A stretch of 64,000 bases of DNA from Actinomycetes bacterium (GCA_021778895.1 JAJYBR010000001.1:164386-228385); one strand, 5' to 3'; shown: positions 26,258-33,932, numbered from the stretch's first letter. Program-made: numbers and translations. The notes: generated by a model not told the origin, from the letters alone.

Positions 26258-27084
26258 ACGTGGTCCGGGGGCGCGTCGGCGGACTGGCGATGCTGCCTCC
26301 CCTGTCACCCGAGGAAGAGCGGCGGCTCTACCCGACGATCATCGCGGGTCGCGAGGCAGCGCGTCGCCTGGCCGCCGAGACCGACCCGGCGGCACGGTCG
26401 CGGCTGCTGCGCCAGCAGCGCGCGGGGCAGGACGCCGAGTCGATCCTGCTGCGAGCCACCTGCGGCCTCGTGCGCGTCCGGGTCATGGAGCGCGGGTTCC
26501 GCTTCGGGAAGGACGAGCTGGAGGCTGCCGGGGTCGAAGGACTGGCCCACGCCCTGGCCCGGTTCGACCCGTCGCGCGAGCACCGCTTCGCGACGTACGC
26601 CAACTACTGGATCACCAAGATGGTGCTCGAGGCGGTCCGCGAGCAGCTCGGTGTCACCGATCAGGCGATGCGCTTGGCCTCACGGGTGGCGCGCCTGCAG
26701 CGACAGCACCCCGATCGCGACTTGACCGCGGCCGACGTCGCGGGGGCGCTCGGTGTGGACCGGGATCGCGCTTCGGAGGTCCTGCGGGTGGCGCGCGACG
26801 TGTGGGCACGTCGGCGAGGGGCGGTGCCGCTGGCCGACGTCGCCGTCGAGGGGAGCTTCACCCCCGAGCCACCCGCCTGGGTCGTCGATGCGCTGCACGA
26901 GTCCTGCGGGGAGGACTTCGAGGCGTTCTGGAGCCACACCGTGGCCGGAGCGCCGATCGCGGAGCTGGCACGCGCGCGGGGACTGTCCCGCCAGGGGCTG
27001 GCCAAACGGCTGGCGCGATGCCGCCAGCGTGTGCAATCGAGCCCCGACGCGGGCCGTCTGGTGGCATGGCTCGACGCCCAGTGA
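26254..27084 (+). CDS. Divergent sigma-70 family factor
   Basis: A 276-residue sigma factor. Region 2 is clear: VEGLAHALARFDPS followed by HRFATYANYWITKMVLEAVR (residues about 110-129), covering the core-binding and -10 melting helices. A region 3-like HTH (LTAADVAGALGVDRDRASEV) and a weak region 4 (IAELARARGLSRQGLAKRLARCRQRV) follow. It occupies the position of rpoD behind dnaG but lacks region 1.1 and departs from the RpoD consensus (YITKMV in place of WIRQAI). It is either a diverged group 2/3 sigma or a relic of the rpoD locus. GTG start nested in the dnaG stop. Confidence 0.8.
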   Translation: MNVVRGRVGGLAMLPPLSPEEERRLYPTIIAGREAARRLAAETDPAARSRLLRQQRAGQDAESILLRATCGLVRVRVMERGFRFGKDELEAAGVEGLAHALARFDPSREHRFATYANYWITKMVLEAVREQLGVTDQAMRLASRVARLQRQHPDRDLTAADVAGALGVDRDRASEVLRVARDVWARRRGAVPLADVAVEGSFTPEPPAWVVDALHESCGEDFEAFWSHTVAGAPIAELARARGLSRQGLAKRLARCRQRVQSSPDAGRLVAWLDAQ

Positions 27085-27102
27085 TGCCGCGAGATGCGGT
27101 GC

Positions 27103-27108
27103 TAGAGT
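27103..27108 (+). promoter_or_regulatory. -10 hexamer TAGAGT for tRNA-Asn
   Basis: TAGAGT ends 16 bases before the mature 5' end of tRNA-Asn. Confidence 0.45.
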
Positions 27109-27124
27109 TTCCTTGCCGTAGCGA

Positions 27125-27200
27125 TCCCAGATAGCTCAATTGGCAGAGCAAGCGACTGTTAATCGCTAGGTTGCAGGTTCGAGTCCTGCTCTGGGAGCCA
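27125..27200 (+). tRNA. tRNA-Asn (GTT)
   Basis: Cloverleaf checked by pairing: acceptor TCCCAGA with TCTGGGA, D stem GCTC/GAGC, anticodon stem AGCGA/TCGCT enclosing the loop CTGTTAA with anticodon GTT at 27158-27160, T stem GCAGG/CCTGC with TTCGAGT loop. Discriminator G and CCA are encoded (27197-27200), 76 nt in total. Confidence 0.96.
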
Positions 27201-27292
27201 GCCCGATTCGGGTGCGCTGCTGCGCGAGACGAGCGCGACCATCCAACACCGATCGTGCTCCGGCGGTCCCTGACCGCGATCCGCGCGACCGG

Positions 27293-27298
27293 TAGGTT
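27293..27298 (+). promoter_or_regulatory. tRNA promoter, -10 TAGGTT with possible -35 CTGACC
   Basis: TAGGTT lies 26 bases before the CAT-anticodon tRNA; CTGACC at 27270-27275 is 17 bases upstream of it, a normal -35 spacing. Confidence 0.5.
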
Positions 27299-27324
27299 GG
27301 GGACCTGCGGGCGCTGCCCGCTGC

Positions 27325-27397
27325 AGGGCCGTAGCTCAGTGGTCAGAGCAGGGGACTCATAATCCCTGGGTCGTGGGTTCGATCCCCACCGGCCCTA
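27325..27397 (+). tRNA. tRNA with CAT anticodon (elongator Met or Ile2)
   Basis: Acceptor AGGGCCG pairs with CGGCCCT, D stem GCTC/GAGC, anticodon stem GGGGA/TCCCT (one G-T pair) with loop CTCATAA and anticodon CAT at 27358-27360, T stem GTGGG/CCCAC. The discriminator is A and CCA is not encoded. It is not an initiator: the first pair is A-T instead of a C/A mismatch and the anticodon stem lacks the three G-C pairs. Elongator Met and TilS-modified Ile2 cannot be separated by eye. Confidence 0.92.
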
Positions 27398-27984
27398 CTG
27401 CTGTCGCGTCTCGGGGTTCCGGGGACGTCCAGCGACATGCCACGTTCGGGAACTGCAAGTCCCAGTACTTGAGGCGCTGCGCCGACCCCGAGGGGGGAGA
27501 CTCCGCAGCCGGCCAGTCGCGTTCGCGCGAAGGTGGAGAAGGAACTGACTGCTGATCCCCGCATGAATGCTTGGGCGCTCGTCGTGCTGCGGCGGGCGTA
27601 GCGGGACAACTCCGCACGCCACGACGCGTTCGGGGCAGCGGTCAGTGCGAGCGAGATGTCCCGGTGGAGACGTCGCAGGAGCGTCGCGGCCACCGGGCTG
27701 GCCAGTGTGGGTCCTTGGGGATGGGTCGGTGTGACGCTGTAGCACCGCTGCGATGACGCGACGCCGTTGTGGTAGGTGACGACGCAGTTGAGGCGCTGTG
27801 GGGCGGGACCACGCGGCAGGAGTATGAGTGCGTTGACATCGACGCCGATCACCCGGATGATCGGTCGGCAGAACGCCGACGGCAGTCGCGCTGGCTGCCA
27901 GAGCGCGTAGGCGCTGCCCAGCGCGGCGGCGGCGATGACGGCGACCACCGCCCATCGGATTCCTCTACGCCGACTGCTGGTCAT
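27343..27984 (-). CDS. Hypothetical membrane-anchored protein; frame ends inside a tRNA gene
   Basis: A 213-codon frame. GGAGG lies nine bases before the ATG and the N-terminus (SSRRRGIRWAVVAVIAAAALG) is a convincing positively charged signal or anchor helix, so expression is plausible. The body has four cysteines outside the anchor and no recognised domain. GC here is visibly lower (about 62-67% in sampled lines) than in flanking genes. The final 16 or so residues (AGGDRTHDPGIM) are the antisense of the tRNA at 27325-27397, a familiar annotation artefact, so the real C-terminus is doubtful or has been lost. Confidence 0.45.
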   Translation of the reverse strand: MTSSRRRGIRWAVVAVIAAAALGSAYALWQPARLPSAFCRPIIRVIGVDVNALILLPRGPAPQRLNCVVTYHNGVASSQRCYSVTPTHPQGPTLASPVAATLLRRLHRDISLALTAAPNASWRAELSRYARRSTTSAQAFMRGSAVSSFSTFARTRLAGCGVSPLGVGAAPQVLGLAVPERGMSLDVPGTPRRDSSRAGGDRTHDPGIMSPLL

Positions 27985-28194
27985 CGCGTGCGACCTCCGG
28001 GCGTGCCGCCGAGAGATGGGGGCAACGATTGCCGACCATAGTGGGTGTGCTGGCGGTCAGTCGCTCTTTCCGGGTAGGAGCGAAGTCCCGTGCCGCCCGG
28101 ACGCGTCCCGTGAGCGTGTCCAGCAGTGGGGACACGTCTGTGGAACTGCCAACGTCAGCCCCATCGTGCCGTGAAGTGACCTCCCGCCGTGCGC
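27985..28194. other. Intergenic stretch without recognisable gene
   Basis: About 210 bases of lower-GC sequence between the start of the membrane-anchored hypothetical and the end of the alcohol dehydrogenase gene. Short frames exist on both strands, but none has a ribosome-binding site with a recognisable protein, and no RNA fold stood out apart from the hairpin at 28195. Confidence 0.5.
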
Positions 28195-28217
28195 GATCCC
28201 TGCCGGGAGAAGGGATC
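28195..28217 (-). terminator. Hairpin at the end of the alcohol dehydrogenase gene
   Basis: GATCCCT (28195-28201) and AGGGATC (28211-28217) are perfect seven-base arms around a nine-base loop, overlapping the dehydrogenase stop codon. No T-run follows, so it would be a non-canonical terminator or 3'-end stabiliser. Confidence 0.45.
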
Positions 28218-29262
28218 ACTCCATGACGATGACGCCGCGCCCGCGCAGCGACCCTTCGTGCAGCTTCTGGTATGCCGCGGGGGCGTCATCGATCCCGAAG
28301 CGCTCCACGTGCACGCGGATCTGGCCGCGTCGCGCCAGCTCGATGACTTCGATCAGCTCGCTGCGCGAGCCCCAGTACGAAGTGGAGACTGCGGTCTCGT
28401 AGGGCGTGGAGAAGAATCCCGCGGGGATCGTTGCTCCGCCCATGCCGATGCCGACGATGTGGATGTCGCCGCCGACAGTCACGACCTGACGCGCCACGTC
28501 GAGGCTGGCCTGGAACCCCGCGAAGTCGAACACCATGTTCGCACCCCCACCGGTCGCCGCGCGCACCGCCGCGACGACGTCGGGGTCGTCCGACCGGAAT
28601 GTCTCGTGGGCCCCGGATTCGTGCGCCAGGGCGAGCTTGGCGTCGTCGACGTCGAGGGCGATGATCCGTGCTCCCGAGAGGGCCGCCAGGATCTGGATGC
28701 CCACATGCCCGAGACCGCCGGCCCCCAGGACCACCGCGGTCGTGCCGGCCCCGAGTTTGGGCAGAGCGGACTTGATCGCGTGGTACGGCGTCAGTCCCGC
28801 GTCAGTCAGCGGGGCAGCCTCGGCGGGATCGAGGTCGAAGATCGGCATCAGGTGCCGGTCGGAGTCGACGAGCACGTACTCGGCCATGGCGCCCGGGGAC
28901 CCCAGTCCCGGCGGCAGGATGCCCAGTTCCTCGGCTCGCACGCAGTAGTTCTCCTCGCCCCGAGAGCACGGCAGGCACGTGCCGCAGCCCCACGGGCCGT
29001 ACACGGCGACGGCGTCCCCAACCGCGACCGATCGCACGCCCGCCCCGACCTCGGCGACCACCCCCACGCCCTCGTGGCCCAAGGTCAGAGGAAGGTTGCC
29101 GAAGGCCCACTGCTCGGCCGGAACGCTCATGACGAACACGTCCGAGTGGCACAGCCCGGCGGCCGTCACGCGCAACAGGACCTGTCCCGGTCCGGGCGTG
29201 GGTCGGTCGACTTCGACCACCTCGGGTTGCGCGCCGATCTGTCGATATTGCACTGCCTTCAT
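28216..29262 (-). CDS. Zinc-dependent alcohol dehydrogenase (MDR family)
   Basis: A 348-residue medium-chain dehydrogenase. GLCHSD and GHEGVG provide catalytic zinc ligands, CGTCLPCSRGEENYC the four structural-zinc cysteines, and VLGAGGLGHVGIQI the NAD(P)-binding Rossmann loop. It resembles propanol-preferring, AdhA-like enzymes. An in-frame GTG lies nine bases earlier, but GGAGAGG positions best for the ATG at 29262. It follows an FMN reductase and a drug-type MFS on the same strand after a 132-base gap, so a xenobiotic or aldehyde detoxification role is reasonable but inferred. Confidence 0.9.
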   Translation of the reverse strand: MKAVQYRQIGAQPEVVEVDRPTPGPGQVLLRVTAAGLCHSDVFVMSVPAEQWAFGNLPLTLGHEGVGVVAEVGAGVRSVAVGDAVAVYGPWGCGTCLPCSRGEENYCVRAEELGILPPGLGSPGAMAEYVLVDSDRHLMPIFDLDPAEAAPLTDAGLTPYHAIKSALPKLGAGTTAVVLGAGGLGHVGIQILAALSGARIIALDVDDAKLALAHESGAHETFRSDDPDVVAAVRAATGGGANMVFDFAGFQASLDVARQVVTVGGDIHIVGIGMGGATIPAGFFSTPYETAVSTSYWGSRSELIEVIELARRGQIRVHVERFGIDDAPAAYQKLHEGSLRGRGVIVME

Positions 29263-29394
29263 GGCGACCACCTCTCCGTTGGGGATCGCCGTGTGTCGTG
29301 TCGACGATCCGGGGCCGTTCCCATCTTGGCGCGTTCGCGTTCTGGCATCCGGCGGGTCCGCGATCTCGACCCGGTGCGCGGGCGCTGGCGTGGT

Positions 29395-29973
29395 TCAGGC
29401 GACGGAGGTCTCGCGGCGCAGGTGTCGCAGGCCCGAGCCCAACTGGGCCAGCTCGTCGAGGAGGGTGGCTGTGGCGCGCCGCACGCCGTCTGAGCCGGCG
29501 AAGACACCGTCGGTGACGGGCGTCGACACCAGGGAGACCGGCACGTCTCCCGCGTGGACCATGCGCAGGGCGCTGAAGACCGTCTTCAAGTGCTGGGCCG
29601 AGCGCGTGCCCATGACCGGTCCGCCGTAGCTGACGATGCCGACGGGCTTGTAGCGCCACTCGTGGTACAGGTAGTCGATCGCGTTCTTGGTCGCGGCGTT
29701 GAAGCTGTGGTTGTACTCGGGCACGACGAAGACCAGCGCGTCGGCCGCCTCGATGGTCTGGGACCAGCGCCGGGTGTGCTCGTGCTCGTAGCGCCGCTGG
29801 ATCGGGTGGTTGGGCTCGTCGAGCAGGGGCAGGTTGACCTGCGCCAAATCGACCAGCTCGACGTCGAAGCGACCGTCGGCCACGGCGATGTCCGTGAACC
29901 ACTGGGCGATGGCCGGTCCGACGCGACCGGGGCGCGTCGAGCCGATGATGACCTCGAGGTGGGGCGTGCTCAT
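29395..29973 (-). CDS. NADPH-dependent FMN reductase-like flavoprotein
   Basis: A 192-residue flavodoxin-fold protein. GSTRPGRVGPAIAQWF at residues 11-26 is the FMN phosphate-binding loop, PEYNHSFNAATKNAIDYLY the second flavin motif and SYGGPVMG the third, all typical of the NADPH:FMN/azo- and quinone-reductase family. GGAGATTCC precedes the ATG. It begins 13 bases after the stop of the upstream MFS gene, so the two are probably co-transcribed under TetR control. Confidence 0.9.
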   Translation of the reverse strand: MSTPHLEVIIGSTRPGRVGPAIAQWFTDIAVADGRFDVELVDLAQVNLPLLDEPNHPIQRRYEHEHTRRWSQTIEAADALVFVVPEYNHSFNAATKNAIDYLYHEWRYKPVGIVSYGGPVMGTRSAQHLKTVFSALRMVHAGDVPVSLVSTPVTDGVFAGSDGVRRATATLLDELAQLGSGLRHLRRETSVA

Positions 29974-29986
29974 GGAATCTCCTGGC

Positions 29987-31453
29987 TCACTCGGCGGCAG
30001 CGACCGCGCGCAGCGTGGCCAGGCCGCGGCGGGGGAGCAGCAGCGCGGGTCCCAGGGCGAGCACCGACACTGCGAAGGACCACCAGAACGACGTGCCGAA
30101 CGCGTGCGCCAGCGCCGTCACCTGCGGTCCGCTCGTCGGAAGTTTACCGGTGGCCAGAGCGGCGCGCGCCGCCGGGACGTGGTGCGCGATCTGGGTCTGG
30201 AGCACCACGGCGAACGCGGCCACGCCGAGCGACCCGCCGACTTGGCGCAGGATGTTGGTCGCCGAGGTGGCCTTCGGGACGTCGCCGTGGGTCAGGTTGT
30301 AGTACGAGGCGGCCACCGTGGGCATCATGGTCGCGCCCATGCCGAGGCCCCGCACGAACAGGGCGAAGGCGAGCACCCAGTAGCTCGACGTCGCGCCGAG
30401 TTGGGTGTAGACGAAGGTCCCCGCGCCGAGCACCACCACCCCCAGCGGGATCACGGTGCCCGGGCCCCGGCGATCGGCGGCCAGCCCGCCCACACGCATC
30501 GAGATGGCCGCGCCGACGCCTTGGGGAGCCATCATGAGGCCGGCTACCAAGGCGGAGTCGCCCCGCACGAGCTGGTAGTAGAGGGGCAGCAGGAACATCG
30601 TCCCGTAGAGGGTCGCTCCCACGAGGAAGATCCCCGTCGACGCCGCTGCGAAGGTGCGATCCCGAAAGAGGCGCAGGTCGATCAGCGGCTCGGGCGCGCG
30701 CAGCGAGCGCCACACGAACGCGGCGCACAGGGCGAGTCCGGCGCTGAGGCTGCCCAGCACCGTCGTCCCGTGCAGCCCGCCGGTCGAGCCGATGTCGGCC
30801 AGGCCGTAGACCACGAGGGCCAGACCCGGTGACAGCAGGGCGAAGCCAGCGAGGTCGAAGCGGTGCTCCCGGTCACGCTCGGACGCGGGCAGGATGCGGC
30901 GCGCCAGCCAGAAGGCCAGCACGCCGACGGGCACGTTGACGAAGAAGATCCAGCGCCAGGTCGTGTTGGAGATGATGACGCCACCGATGACGGGACCGAG
31001 GATCGGCCCGAGCAGCTGGGGCACGCCGATGATGCCCATCACCTGGCCCATCCGCTGGGGCCCGGCCGTGCGGGCCATGATCGACTGGCCGACGGGCATG
31101 ATCATGCCCCCACCCAACCCTTGGAGGACGCGGAAGGCGATGAGTGACCCCGCCGACCACGCCAGGCCGCTCAGGGCCGAGCCGGCGACGAAGAGCCCGA
31201 GGGAGGTCAGGTAGACCGTCCGGGCGCCCAGACGATGGATGGCCCAGCCCGAGACGGGGATGACGACGGCGAGTGCCAGCAGGTAGCCGGTGGTCACCCA
31301 CTGGATGGTCGAGACGTCGACGCGGAAGTCGTGGCTCAGCGTCCGCAGGGCGACGGCGACGATCGTGGTGTCCAGGATCGACATCACCGCACCGAGGACC
31401 ACGACCACGCCGGTCTTGATGATGATGGGTTCGAGTCGCGGGGCCCGAGCCAC
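29987..31453 (-). CDS. DHA2-family MFS multidrug efflux transporter
   Basis: A 488-residue, 14-helix exporter of the EmrB/QacA type. Helix 1 has LGAVMSILDTTIVAVALRTL with the D/T pair conserved in DHA2 drug:H+ antiporters, WVTTGYLLALAVVIPVSGW opens helix 2, and motif C-like LGPILGPVIGG occurs in helix 5. GTG start with GGAGG nearby and TAGGCT (31481-31486) giving a short leader. The divergent TetR gene makes this a classic drug-inducible efflux pair. Confidence 0.92.
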   Translation of the reverse strand: MARAPRLEPIIIKTGVVVVLGAVMSILDTTIVAVALRTLSHDFRVDVSTIQWVTTGYLLALAVVIPVSGWAIHRLGARTVYLTSLGLFVAGSALSGLAWSAGSLIAFRVLQGLGGGMIMPVGQSIMARTAGPQRMGQVMGIIGVPQLLGPILGPVIGGVIISNTTWRWIFFVNVPVGVLAFWLARRILPASERDREHRFDLAGFALLSPGLALVVYGLADIGSTGGLHGTTVLGSLSAGLALCAAFVWRSLRAPEPLIDLRLFRDRTFAAASTGIFLVGATLYGTMFLLPLYYQLVRGDSALVAGLMMAPQGVGAAISMRVGGLAADRRGPGTVIPLGVVVLGAGTFVYTQLGATSSYWVLAFALFVRGLGMGATMMPTVAASYYNLTHGDVPKATSATNILRQVGGSLGVAAFAVVLQTQIAHHVPAARAALATGKLPTSGPQVTALAHAFGTSFWWSFAVSVLALGPALLLPRRGLATLRAVAAAE

Positions 31454-31480
31454 GCCACCTCCAGCGTCCAGTCCGCGCCG

Positions 31481-31486
31481 AGCCTA
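31481..31486 (-). promoter_or_regulatory. -10 hexamer TAGGCT for the DHA2 transporter
   Basis: TAGGCT on the minus strand lies 27 bases before the GTG at 31453, leaving a leader of about 20 nt with a GGAGG site. Confidence 0.45.
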
Positions 31487-31515
31487 CTGGAGCGCCGGGT
31501 CCGATCCGTTGGACG

Positions 31516-31534
31516 CGCGGGATAAGTATCGCGG
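31516..31534. promoter_or_regulatory. Imperfect palindrome, candidate TetR operator
   Basis: GATA-AG-TATC (31521-31530) is flanked by CGCGG and GCGG, giving an imperfect dyad midway between the divergent promoters of the DHA2 transporter and tetR genes. Confidence 0.35.
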
Positions 31535-31552
31535 AAACCCTTGTGCCATCAG

Positions 31553-31558
31553 TAGAAT
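31553..31558 (+). promoter_or_regulatory. -10 hexamer TAGAAT, leaderless tetR promoter
   Basis: TAGAAT ends six bases before the ATG at 31565. Confidence 0.55.
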
Positions 31559-31564
31559 GACGTT

Positions 31565-32209
31565 ATGGCAAAGCAGCAGCGTTCGGTGGCGGTCATGCGT
31601 ACCGTCACCGACGCCGTGATCGACCGGCTCTGGACAGCTGACGAAACGCAGATCCGCATCCCCGAGGTGTGCGGTGCGACGGGCGTCAACTACGGGTCGG
31701 TGTACCACCATTTCGGCTCGCGCGAGGGCGTCATCGACGCCGCCTACGAGAGGCTGTTCGCCGGCCTGATCGGCGAGGGCGTGACGTCGTTGCGCCAGGC
31801 GGCGGAGTGGTCCGAGTCGCCGGCCGCCTTCGCCGCGTCGCTGCGGGAGATGGTGTCGGGTCTGCCCGCCGGCCTGGAGTCCGACCGCGCACGCGCCATG
31901 CGCACGCGCATCGTCGCTGCGGCACTGGTGCGACCGCACCTGCGCGAGCGCATCGGGTCGACGATCGCTGCGGTGACCGACGAGGTCGCCCGCATCGTGG
32001 CCACGGCCCAGCAGCGCGGTCTGGTGCGTCCCGATCGCCCCGCTCGGGCCCTGGCCGCAGTCGTCGAGGCGCTGGTCTTCGGGCGCATCCTGGAGGACGT
32101 CAGTGGCGCGCCCGTCGCGGTCGACGACTGGCGCCGGGTCATCGACGACCTCGTCGCGGGAGTCCTGGTCGAGCCGACGCCAGTTGCCGCGGAGGCCATG
32201 CCAGACTGA
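31565..32209 (+). CDS. TetR family transcriptional regulator
   Basis: A 214-residue repressor. The N-terminal HTH lies at about residues 30-54 (IPEVCGATGVNYGSVYHHFG), with recognition helix NYGSVYHHF; the C-terminal two-thirds is a helical ligand-binding domain. It is transcribed away from the DHA2 exporter across a 111-base shared control region with a central dyad, so it most likely represses that exporter and itself. The ligand is unknown. Confidence 0.9.
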   Translation: MAKQQRSVAVMRTVTDAVIDRLWTADETQIRIPEVCGATGVNYGSVYHHFGSREGVIDAAYERLFAGLIGEGVTSLRQAAEWSESPAAFAASLREMVSGLPAGLESDRARAMRTRIVAAALVRPHLRERIGSTIAAVTDEVARIVATAQQRGLVRPDRPARALAAVVEALVFGRILEDVSGAPVAVDDWRRVIDDLVAGVLVEPTPVAAEAMPD

Positions 32210-32213
32210 GCGC

Positions 32214-32561
32214 GTGACGGCCCTGCGGTGGGCGTGCGCCCTCGCGACGCTGACGGCTCTGGTCCTGGTCAGCGCGCGCTCCTCGGCCGTCGGCACACGC
32301 CCGCCGGTGGCGGCGCCCTGCAGCGCGAGCGCGGTGACCGGTCAGCTCACCCACGTTGCTCCTGGCGGCGTGGTCGCCTACGGCTGCGAGGGTGCGTGGG
32401 CCTACGCCTGGGTCGTCGTGGGCTCGGGCACCGCACGCGTCGGCGTGACCGAGCTGCTGGCCTACGAGGGCAGCGTGTGGCGTCCGGTGTCGCGCCTCCA
32501 GAGGTGCCGGCCCGCGACCCTGCCGGCCGAGATCTATCACAAGGCCTGCTTCTCGAACTGA
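32214..32561 (+). CDS. Hypothetical secreted protein
   Basis: A 115-residue protein with a signal peptide (ALRWACALATLTALVLVSA, residues 3-21) and a small mature domain containing four cysteines (APCSA, YGCEG, QRCRP, KACFS) that could form two disulfides. GTG start four bases after the tetR stop, implying co-transcription. I recognise no family. A regulator-linked exported protein beside an efflux pump could sense or bind a compound, but this is conjecture. Confidence 0.65.
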   Translation: MTALRWACALATLTALVLVSARSSAVGTRPPVAAPCSASAVTGQLTHVAPGGVVAYGCEGAWAYAWVVVGSGTARVGVTELLAYEGSVWRPVSRLQRCRPATLPAEIYHKACFSN

Positions 32562-32584
32562 CCGCGGGTCTCGAGCGCGTCTCG

Positions 32585-32590
32585 TACGCT
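32585..32590 (+). promoter_or_regulatory. -10 hexamer TACGCT, leaderless MFS promoter
   Basis: TACGCT ends eight bases before the GTG at 32599. Confidence 0.45.
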
Positions 32591-32598
32591 TAGGGGTC

Positions 32599-33903
32599 GT
32601 GCGCGGACGCAGCCTGAGGTCGCTCGCCCTAACCGCAGCACGCGACCTCTTCGACCAGACGACGGGGATCGGGCGGCTCGCCCTGGCCCACGTGGCCATG
32701 ATGGTGGGGGACACCTTCGTCACGGTGTCCCTGGCCAGTTCGCTGTTCTTCTCGGTCTCGCCGACCGAGGCGAAGGGCCGGGTCCTCGCCTACCTGCTCT
32801 TCACCATCGCGCCCTTCGCCGTGGTCTCGCCCGTCCTGGGCCCCCTGATCGACCGGTCCTCCAATGGTCGGCGGATCCTGATCGCGGTCTCGGCGGGCCT
32901 GCGGATGGTCCTGTGCTGGGAGATGAGCCAGCACCTCAACTCCCTGTGGCTCTACCCGGACGCCTTCGCCGTCCTGGTGGCCTCCAAGCTCTACGTCGTG
33001 ACCCGGGGCACGCTCGTCCCCGAGATGGCACGCAGCGACCAGTTGCGCTCACCGGGGTCGGCGGACGTCAGCCCCGCGGGCTGGACCCGGGCCCCCGACA
33101 CGCTCGAGGCCGGATTCGCGGGTTTCAACGCGCAGCTGACGCTGCTCGGCACGGTCTTCGGGCTCGTCGGCGGGGTGGTCGCTGCCGGCATCCTCAAGTC
33201 CCTGGGCGCCCCGGCGGTCCTGCTCACGGCCTCGGTCGTCTACGCGGGGGCCATGCTCCAGAGCGGTCGGCTGCCGCGGCCGGCGACGCGCGCCCGCGTC
33301 GAGTCGGCGCCCCTGAGCCAGGCCCAGCGCGACCTCCAAGCGCTGCGCCCCTTCGGGGATGCGCAGCTGGCCTGGGGGCTCGTCGCCGCGTCGCTGATGC
33401 GCTTCGCCGCCGGATTCACGACCTTCCTGCTCGCCTTCGGACTCCGGCGCGAGCACGCCGGCCTGGCCTGGTTCGCCGCTGCCCTGGCGGTGTCGGGTCT
33501 CGGCACTCTGGGCGGGCTCTCCCTGGTCACCCGCCTGCGCGACCGCGTGCGCGAATCGCTCGTCTTGACCTTGTCGCTCGTCGCCACGTCGCTCGGCGCG
33601 CTGATCGCGGGGGCGACGGCGACTCTGGTGGCCCAGGTGCTCCTCGCCGCGTGGCTCGGGGTGTGGACGGCTGCCGCCCAGCCGAGCTTCGACGCCATCA
33701 CGCAGCGCTTGGTCGCCCCGGGCGCGCAGGGCCGCACGTTCGCGCGCTTCGCCGTGCGCCAGCAGTTGGCCTGGGTCGTCGGCGCCGTGATCCCCGTGGG
33801 CGTGTCTCTGCCGTTCGCCACCGGTGACTGGCTGCTCTCGGCCGTCGTCGCCCTGGGGGCAGGCGCCTACCTGGTGGGGAGGCGCTCGGCCGGCCCGGTC
33901 TGA
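32599..33903 (+). CDS. MFS transporter
   Basis: A 434-residue polytopic protein with about 12 hydrophobic segments, including GRLALAHVAMMVGDTFVTVS at the first helix and FTIAPFAVVSPVLGPLIDR with the MFS-like loop between helices 2 and 3. An extra hydrophilic segment of about 25 residues (LRSPGSADVSPAG onward) sits ahead of the middle helices. The C-terminal half has AQPSFDAITQRLVAPGAQGR. The subfamily and substrate are not recognisable. It ends in a strong inverted repeat shared with the convergent pckG. Confidence 0.8.
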   Translation: MRGRSLRSLALTAARDLFDQTTGIGRLALAHVAMMVGDTFVTVSLASSLFFSVSPTEAKGRVLAYLLFTIAPFAVVSPVLGPLIDRSSNGRRILIAVSAGLRMVLCWEMSQHLNSLWLYPDAFAVLVASKLYVVTRGTLVPEMARSDQLRSPGSADVSPAGWTRAPDTLEAGFAGFNAQLTLLGTVFGLVGGVVAAGILKSLGAPAVLLTASVVYAGAMLQSGRLPRPATRARVESAPLSQAQRDLQALRPFGDAQLAWGLVAASLMRFAAGFTTFLLAFGLRREHAGLAWFAAALAVSGLGTLGGLSLVTRLRDRVRESLVLTLSLVATSLGALIAGATATLVAQVLLAAWLGVWTAAAQPSFDAITQRLVAPGAQGRTFARFAVRQQLAWVVGAVIPVGVSLPFATGDWLLSAVVALGAGAYLVGRRSAGPV

Positions 33904-33920
33904 GCCCGGACCGGGCCGGC
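33889..33920. terminator. Bidirectional hairpin between MFS and pckG
   Basis: GCCGGCCCGGT (33889-33899) and ACCGGGCCGGC (33910-33920) form a perfect 11-base inverted repeat with a ten-base loop spanning the MFS stop codon. It ends 12 bases before the end of the convergent pckG gene. No T-tract follows, as is common for actinobacterial terminators. Confidence 0.65.
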
Positions 33921-33932
33921 GTCAGCGACGGG

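Noticed and set aside
27201..27324. The 124 bases between the two tRNAs as a possible small RNA gene.
   Set aside because: I saw only the promoter of the second tRNA and no convincing fold or terminator of a separate transcript.
31428..31437. GGTTCGAGTC inside the DHA2 exporter gene, resembling a tRNA T-loop and so a possible att fragment of the tRNA-Asn.
   Set aside because: Only ten bases match, it lies within the conserved N-terminal coding sequence, and the flanks do not extend the tRNA match.
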